Origin: Erythrobacter sp.
GTDB taxonomy: Bacteria > Pseudomonadota > Alphaproteobacteria > Sphingomonadales > Sphingomonadaceae
Reading direction: 5' to 3'
Assembly: GCA_002695185.1 (NCBI GenBank)
Contig: NZOF01000135.1
Coordinates: 1 to 27,349 of the forward strand
Length of the DNA stretch: 27,349 bases
This document shows positions 23,169 through 27,349 of the stretch, in pieces. The notes beneath the pieces were generated by a model. That model was not told where the DNA came from and did no database searches. It saw only the letters and a list, made by a program, of their open reading frames with translations. A program made the position numbers and the translations under genes. The stretch's first letter is position 1, and each line of letters starts with the position of its first letter.

Positions 23169-24308
23169 TCAACGATCCCTTTCGATTGAGAGTAGCTCTT
23201 CGATCAGATCCGCGCTGTCGCCGCAGTCGACGGCATCGCCCGGCACCGCTTGGGAAATCTGTCCAACGTCGATTTCGAGTCCTTCCGCCACGTCGGCCAT
23301 TGCCGACAGCGCGCCGCTCGCGAGCAGGAAAAGATCGGCGAGGACCGGCGCTTCCGCCTGCCAGCCGCCGATGCCCCTTTCCTGTTCTGCAGGCAGACCG
23401 GACAGGAGCGTTCCGGCAAGGCCGGGTGCGCGCAGAGCCGCCGAGAGGGCAACCTGGCTGCCAGTGGCGTTGCGCTTGTGCGCCATTGCCGAAGAGCCGC
23501 CCCGCCCTTCGATTACCGGCTCGCGCATCTCGCCGATGGCGTTCTGCGAAAGCAGCGACATGTCGCGCGCCATCTTGCCGACGGTACCGACGAGGATCGC
23601 GAGCGACGCACCAATGGCCGCCACACCGCCCCGCCGCGCGTGCCACGGTGGCGACACCGGCAGGTCCAGAGCTTCGGACAGGTGCACCGCAACCGCATGG
23701 CCCTTGCCATCCTGCCCCATACGCGTTCCGACCGCGCCGCCGAACTGCAACACCGCATGGACGCGCACATCGCGGGCGAAGGCCGCCCACGCATCGGCTA
23801 TGCCTGCGTGCCACTGCGCAATCCGCAATCCCAATGCGATGGGAACAGCATCCTGCAGGAGAGTGCGGCCCATTGCGGGTGTCGCGGCATGCTGCCTTGC
23901 GGACGCGGCAAGGCCGCCGAGCATCCGCTCCGCATCGGCCCGCAGCAGGGTTGCCGCGCTGCGCACTTGCATCATCGTGGCCGTGTCGATCACATCCTGG
24001 CTGGTCGCACCGCGATGGACGCAGGCGCGGTATGGTTCCGGCACTTCCGCCCGAAGCATCTCGACCAGCGGTATCGCGAGCGTCCCGGCCAGAGCAGCAC
24101 GCTCTGCAAGCTCGGCGGGATCGAGACGCAGCGATTGGCATGCTGCAACGATCGCATCCGCTGCAGTTTGCTCGATCACTCCCTCGCGCGCTTGTGCCTG
24201 CGCCAGTGCACCTTCGAACCGGGTGGCGTGACTTAGCCACGCCCGATCCGACCAGTTATCCAGCATAGGCTGGGTTGCCTGAGGTCGCTGGCGCAGCAGG
24301 TCGGTCAC
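23169..24308 (-). CDS. pcaB: 3-carboxy-cis,cis-muconate cycloisomerase
   Basis: 379 residues of the fumarase/aspartase superfamily. The three conserved regions are present: GATSQDVIDTA (100-110), TPAMGRTLLQDA (143-154) and the signature loop GSSAMAHKRN (271-280). The signature usually reads GSSxMPxKxNP; here both prolines are replaced (MA and NA), while the catalytic serine and lysine remain. The enzyme closes 3-carboxymuconate to 4-carboxymuconolactone in the cytoplasm. The start is GTG at 24308, overlapping the pcaG stop as GTGA with no separate ribosome-binding site, so it is probably translationally coupled. It is somewhat shorter than the longer (about 450-residue) PcaB proteins, but the core is complete. 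Position between pcaG and pcaDC supports the call. Confidence 0.92.
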   Translation of the reverse strand: MTDLLRQRPQATQPMLDNWSDRAWLSHATRFEGALAQAQAREGVIEQTAADAIVAACQSLRLDPAELAERAALAGTLAIPLVEMLRAEVPEPYRACVHRGATSQDVIDTATMMQVRSAATLLRADAERMLGGLAASARQHAATPAMGRTLLQDAVPIALGLRIAQWHAGIADAWAAFARDVRVHAVLQFGGAVGTRMGQDGKGHAVAVHLSEALDLPVSPPWHARRGGVAAIGASLAILVGTVGKMARDMSLLSQNAIGEMREPVIEGRGGSSAMAHKRNATGSQVALSAALRAPGLAGTLLSGLPAEQERGIGGWQAEAPVLADLFLLASGALSAMADVAEGLEIDVGQISQAVPGDAVDCGDSADLIEELLSIERDR

Positions 24309-24982
24309 AGGTCGAAGAACACGGTTTCATCCGCGCCGCCCAGGCAAATATCGAAACGCCATTCTGCTGCACCCGTCGACCTGGCGATCAAGCTATGCCT
24401 GCGCTCGGCGGGCACGCACGAGAGGACCGCATCTTCGTTCAGTCCCTGTGTGTCTTCGAAATACATCCGCGTCGCCAGCCGGACGAGGACACCTCTTGCG
24501 AACACCGAAACGGCCACATGCTGCGCCTGCAACGAACCGCCAGGCCCGGGCACCCGCCCCGGCATGATCGTCAGGAAGCGGAATTCCCCCTCGTCCGAAG
24601 TGGAAGAGCGCCCAAAACCGCAGAATGCGTCCCCCGCTTCGGAGTAGCGGCCTTCTGCATCCGCGTGCCATATTTCGATCATGGCATCGGGCACAGGCTC
24701 TCCAGCGGCATCGCGAACCGTGCCGCATATCTCGATTCGCTCGCCCTCGGGCACGGTGCGGCCTGCACCGCGGCCGAGAACGTAATGATCGGCGGGAAAC
24801 AGTTCGGGACGGGCTCCCACATCCGACTCGCCGACCAGGTCCGCGCCACCCTTCCACGGCAACCCGTAATGGAAGAACGGGCCGACCGTTTGCGACGGCG
24901 TCTGTCCGAAAAGCGCGGGATCCTGATTGTCCTGCCGCGGCGCGGGCAGGCGATCTTCAGGCTGCGGCACGGCATCATCCAT
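24305..24982 (-). CDS. pcaG: Protocatechuate 3,4-dioxygenase, alpha subunit
   Basis: 225 residues of the intradiol dioxygenase fold. The N-terminus has QTPSQTVGPFFHYGL (27-41), the hallmark of PcaG, followed by EICGTVRDAAGEPVPDAMIEIWHAD, GEFRFLTIMPG and a C-terminal MYFEDTQGLNEDAVL block. The alpha subunit forms part of the active-site pocket, but the iron is held by PcaH. With PcaH it opens protocatechuate by ortho-cleavage to 3-carboxy-cis,cis-muconate. ATG at 24982 overlaps the end of pcaH by eight bases and has GGAGG about eight bases upstream. No anomalies. Confidence 0.95.
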   Translation of the reverse strand: MDDAVPQPEDRLPAPRQDNQDPALFGQTPSQTVGPFFHYGLPWKGGADLVGESDVGARPELFPADHYVLGRGAGRTVPEGERIEICGTVRDAAGEPVPDAMIEIWHADAEGRYSEAGDAFCGFGRSSTSDEGEFRFLTIMPGRVPGPGGSLQAQHVAVSVFARGVLVRLATRMYFEDTQGLNEDAVLSCVPAERRHSLIARSTGAAEWRFDICLGGADETVFFDL

Positions 24983-25688
24983 GGTCGCCCTCCTCGAAGG
25001 GGGTCTGCTCCCGGCCCTTCAACACGATGTCGAACAGGTATCCCAGCGCAAAGCCCGGTTCCGTCGTTGCAAGATCGAAGCGGCTGACCATGCGCTGGCG
25101 ATAGGGCATTGGCACCGCATTTGCGATCGGGTCGATCTCGATAAGCGGATCGTCGGGGAAGTACATCTGCGTGACAAGCCGCGTCGCAAAGGCGGGCCCG
25201 AGCAAGGACAGGTGTATATGCGCCGGTCGCCACGCATTCTTGTGGTTGCCCCACGGGTAGGCTCCGGGCCGGATCGTCGTGAAACGATAGCGCCCCTCGG
25301 CATCCGTCACCACGCGCCCTGCCCCGGTGAAATTCGGGTCCAGCGGAGCGTCCCAGCCATCCTTGTTATGAATATATCGTCCGGCGGAATTGGCCTGCCA
25401 GATCTCCACCACCGTATTGGCGACGGGCCGCGCGTCCTCGTCCAGCACGCGGCCGGACACGTGGATACGCTGGCCGATGGGCTCACCCGAATGCTGGGTG
25501 GTCATGTCGTGAAAGGCCGGCCCCATCAGCCGGTCCCAGCAATCGACGGGACCCGTAGTCTCGGTCAGCGTTTGGGGTATCTCGATCAGCGGCTGGCGCG
25601 GCGCGCGCAACCCGGTCGACCGATAATCCAGGAACAGAGCGGGTGGCGACGATGCGTCGGCGCGGCGGTAAGGGACAGGTTCGCTCAT
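24975..25688 (-). CDS. pcaH: Protocatechuate 3,4-dioxygenase, beta subunit
   Basis: 237 residues. All four Fe(III) ligands of intradiol dioxygenases are present with the canonical spacing: Y105 in AGRYIH, Y144 in GAYPW, and H157 and H159 in RPAHIHLSL (39, 13 and 2 residues apart). The N-terminus has [14 protein letters not shown] and the C-terminus [16 protein letters not shown], both typical of PcaH. It catalyses O2-dependent ortho-cleavage of protocatechuate together with PcaG. ATG at 25688 overlaps the pcaJ stop as ATGA and has GGAG nine bases upstream; the frame is open further but inside pcaJ. Confidence 0.96.
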   Translation of the reverse strand: MSEPVPYRRADASSPPALFLDYRSTGLRAPRQPLIEIPQTLTETTGPVDCWDRLMGPAFHDMTTQHSGEPIGQRIHVSGRVLDEDARPVANTVVEIWQANSAGRYIHNKDGWDAPLDPNFTGAGRVVTDAEGRYRFTTIRPGAYPWGNHKNAWRPAHIHLSLLGPAFATRLVTQMYFPDDPLIEIDPIANAVPMPYRQRMVSRFDLATTEPGFALGYLFDIVLKGREQTPFEEGDHG

Positions 25689-26356
25689 CGCGCGGTGTTC
25701 TCCAAATCCGCAGGCACTGTGAGCGGGGCGGCCGTGCGGTCGCGCACATCCTCCACTGTCACACCCGGCGCCACTTCCACGAGGCGGAAGCCCGGCTTGT
25801 CGCAAGCGATGACGGCAAGGTCGGTCACGATCAGATCGACGCAGCCTTTTCCGGTAAGCGGCAGGCTGCATTCTTCCAGCAGCTTAGGGCTGCCCTGCTT
25901 GCTCACATGGTCCATCACCACCACCACGCGCTTTACGCCCGCGACCAGGTCCATGGCCCCGCCCATACCTTTCACCATCTTGCCGGGGATCGTCCAGTTG
26001 GCGATGTCTCCGGCCACCGAAACCTCCATCGCGCCGAGGATCGTCAGGTCGATATGGCCGCCCCGGATCATGGCGAAACTTTGCGCGGAAGAGAAGAAAC
26101 TCGACGTCGGCAGCGCCGTGATCGTCTGCTTGCCGGCATTGATCAGATCGGGATCGGCCTCGCCTTCATAGGGAAACGGGCCCATCCCCAGCATCCCGTT
26201 TTCCGATTGCAGCGTGACGTCCACACCGTCCGGGATATGGTTCGCCACCAGCGTGGGAATGCCGATGCCCAGATTGACGTAGTAGCCGTCTTCCAGCTCC
26301 TGCGCAGCGCGCGCCGCCATCTGGTCGCGAGTCCAGCCCTTTGCAGGATTATCCAT
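25685..26356 (-). CDS. pcaJ: 3-oxoadipate CoA-transferase, beta subunit
   Basis: 223 residues of the family I CoA-transferase beta subunit. The catalytic glutamate is E52 in [12 protein letters not shown], the covalent CoA-carrying residue of this class. [15 protein letters not shown] (28-42), [15 protein letters not shown] and [19 protein letters not shown] are also family signatures. With PcaI it transfers CoA from succinyl-CoA to 3-oxoadipate. ATG at 26356 overlaps the pcaI stop by eight bases and has GGGAG eight bases upstream. A general 3-oxoacid CoA-transferase (AtoDA/ScoAB type) would look similar; its place inside the pca operon decides the name. Confidence 0.94.
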   Translation of the reverse strand: MDNPAKGWTRDQMAARAAQELEDGYYVNLGIGIPTLVANHIPDGVDVTLQSENGMLGMGPFPYEGEADPDLINAGKQTITALPTSSFFSSAQSFAMIRGGHIDLTILGAMEVSVAGDIANWTIPGKMVKGMGGAMDLVAGVKRVVVVMDHVSKQGSPKLLEECSLPLTGKGCVDLIVTDLAVIACDKPGFRLVEVAPGVTVEDVRDRTAAPLTVPADLENTAR

Positions 26357-27065
26357 TGCCGTTCTCCCGCGGACGGGTCGTGAGCTTCTCGATCCGCTTC
26401 TCGTTGATCGTCGATTGCACGATGCGGTCGACATAGATGCCGGGCAAATGCACGCAATCGGGATCGAAGGTGCCTGCGGGCACAATCTCCTCGACCTCCG
26501 CGACGGTCACCCGCCCCGCCATCGCCATTTCGGGATTGAAATTGCGTGCGGTGCGGCGGAACATGAGGTTGCCTGCAGGGTCGGCGCGCCATGCCTTGAC
26601 GATCGAGAGATCGGATCGCAGCCAGCCCTCCCGGATATACATTTCGCCGTCGAATTCCTCGGTCGGCTTTCCTTCCGCCACCACCGTGCCGTAGCCTGTC
26701 TTGGTGTAGAATGCCGGAATGCCTGCCCCGCCCGCGCGGATGCGCTCTGCCAGCGTTCCCTGCGGGGTCAGTTCCAGCTCCAGTTCACCGGACAGGTATT
26801 GCTGCTCGAAAAGCTTGTTCTCACCGACATAGCTGGAGATCATCTTGGCCACCTGCCGGGTCTCCAGAAGCATCCAGAGCCCGAAGCCATCCGCGCCCGC
26901 ATTGTTCGAGATAACCGTCAGGTCCTTGACGCCCGATTGCCGGATCACCGGGATCAGGCTCTCGGGATTGCCGGACAGGCCGAACCCGCCGGACATGATG
27001 GTCATGCCGTCGTGAAGGACGCCTTCCAGCGCCGCATAGGGGTTATCGTAGATCTTGTTCGCCAT
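26349..27065 (-). CDS. pcaI: 3-oxoadipate CoA-transferase, alpha subunit
   Basis: 238 residues of the family I CoA-transferase alpha subunit. The glycine-rich loop [10 protein letters not shown] (26-35), the [15 protein letters not shown] segment (53-67) and the [11 protein letters not shown] block near the C-terminus are typical. Together with PcaJ it activates 3-oxoadipate to 3-oxoadipyl-CoA, the step before thiolysis to succinyl-CoA and acetyl-CoA. The thiolase (pcaF) is not in the window. ATG at 27065 has GGAG seven bases upstream and follows the pobA stop by three bases, so pobA and the pca genes form one transcript. Confidence 0.94.
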   Translation of the reverse strand: MANKIYDNPYAALEGVLHDGMTIMSGGFGLSGNPESLIPVIRQSGVKDLTVISNNAGADGFGLWMLLETRQVAKMISSYVGENKLFEQQYLSGELELELTPQGTLAERIRAGGAGIPAFYTKTGYGTVVAEGKPTEEFDGEMYIREGWLRSDLSIVKAWRADPAGNLMFRRTARNFNPEMAMAGRVTVAEVEEIVPAGTFDPDCVHLPGIYVDRIVQSTINEKRIEKLTTRPRENGNG

Positions 27066-27068
27066 ACC

Positions 27069-27349
27069 CTACTCCAACGGCAGTCCGACGTAGTTTTCGG
27101 CCAGTGTGCGCTGCGCCGGAATTGAGCCACGTATATAGTCCAGCTCCGCCATCTGCATCCGCCGGTCGAAACCGTCCATATCGGGATATCGGTGCGTGAT
27201 GGATGTGAACCACCAGGAAAACCGTACCGCCTTCCAGACGCGGGACAATGCGCGTGCGGAGTAATGGTCGATGCCCGCATCCGACTTTTCGCCGTAGTGC
27301 TCCACAAACGCCTCGGCGAGTATGGCGACATCGCTGACGGCCAGGTTCA
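27069..27349 (-). CDS. pobA: 4-hydroxybenzoate 3-monooxygenase, C-terminal fragment (start beyond the window)
   Basis: The last 93 codons, open through the right edge of the window, ending in TAG at 27071-27069. The visible part begins NLAVSDVAILAEAFVEHYG and continues KSDAGIDHYSARALSRVWK, RFSWWFTSITHRYP and QRTLAENYVGLPLE, which is the C-terminal region of PobA, the FAD enzyme that hydroxylates 4-hydroxybenzoate to protocatechuate. The FAD and NADPH motifs lie outside. It ends three bases before pcaI, so the operon is pobA-pcaI-pcaJ-pcaH-pcaG-pcaB-pcaDC and handles 4-hydroxybenzoate entirely. Confidence 0.93.
   Translation of the reverse strand, partial: NLAVSDVAILAEAFVEHYGEKSDAGIDHYSARALSRVWKAVRFSWWFTSITHRYPDMDGFDRRMQMAELDYIRGSIPAQRTLAENYVGLPLE

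Noticed and set aside
23167..24240. Upstream extension of the pcaDC reading frame, giving a 752-residue protein
   Set aside because: The added part is Arg/Ala/Gly-rich out-of-frame sequence within pcaB. The real start is the ATG at 23166, after the pcaB stop.
1..27349. CRISPR array, tRNA, rRNA, insertion sequence or prophage
   Set aside because: No spaced direct repeats, cloverleaf, ribosomal RNA sequence, transposase or phage protein could be recognised on either strand.

Overview
The window looks like a high-GC alphaproteobacterial chromosome, most likely Sphingomonadales (Erythrobacteraceae/Sphingomonadaceae). This is inferred from the style of the TonB-dependent receptor, the pobA-pcaIJHGB-pcaDC gene order with a fused pcaD-pcaC, and general protein resemblance; no rRNA or marker gene is present. 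Nearly every gene is on the minus strand, so transcription runs from high to low coordinates. I see no tRNA, rRNA, CRISPR array, insertion sequence or phage gene.

Layout. (a) 1-153: N-terminus of an IlvD/Edd-type sugar-acid dehydratase, cut by the window edge. (b) 473-5555: an operon of FAD monooxygenase, two-domain extradiol (VOC) dioxygenase, alpha/beta hydrolase, DUF2218 protein, cupin and FAH-family hydrolase, resembling the naringenin-degrading fde operon of Herbaspirillum seropedicae. (c) 5598-8463: two divergent MFS transporters. (d) 8545-13057: Gfo/Idh/MocA oxidoreductase, xylose-isomerase-like TIM barrel, Tat-exported gluconate-dehydrogenase subunit-3-like protein and GMC flavoprotein, a set typical of 3-keto-sugar (glucoside 3-dehydrogenase) chemistry. 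(e) 13130-16942: a C-glycoside deglycosidase alpha/beta pair (TIM barrel plus small DUF6379-type subunit) and a GH3 beta-glucosidase with a PA14-like insert. (f) 17064-21913: TonB-dependent receptor, NAD(P)H:FMN reductase, LLM flavin monooxygenase and a divergent TetR-family regulator. (g) 21982-27349: protocatechuate branch of the beta-ketoadipate pathway (pcaDC, pcaB, pcaG, pcaH, pcaJ, pcaI) and the end of pobA.

Proposed joint function (inference): a complete island for a plant aromatic C-glucoside, for example a C-glycosylated flavonoid. TonB and MFS import would be followed by trimming of O-linked glucose (GH3), C3-oxidation of the sugar (GMC/subunit 3 or Gfo), C-C bond cleavage by the deglycosidase, sugar salvage (TIM barrel, dehydratase), hydroxylation and meta-cleavage of the polyphenol ring (FAD monooxygenase, possibly LLM/FMN reductase, VOC dioxygenase), hydrolysis (alpha/beta and FAH hydrolases), and finally 4-hydroxybenzoate to protocatechuate to central metabolism (PobA and Pca). 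The steps that would turn a p-coumarate-like product into 4-hydroxybenzoate are not in this window.

Regulation. A 20-bp element, roughly AWTAGAA-N6-YTCTART, recurs at the promoter regions of the upper-pathway units (near 5561, 7103, 13077, 19431, 21191 and weakly 214) but was not found in front of the visible pca genes. In several cases its first half is the -10 hexamer. I suggest it is the operator of the TetR regulator at 21230-21913.
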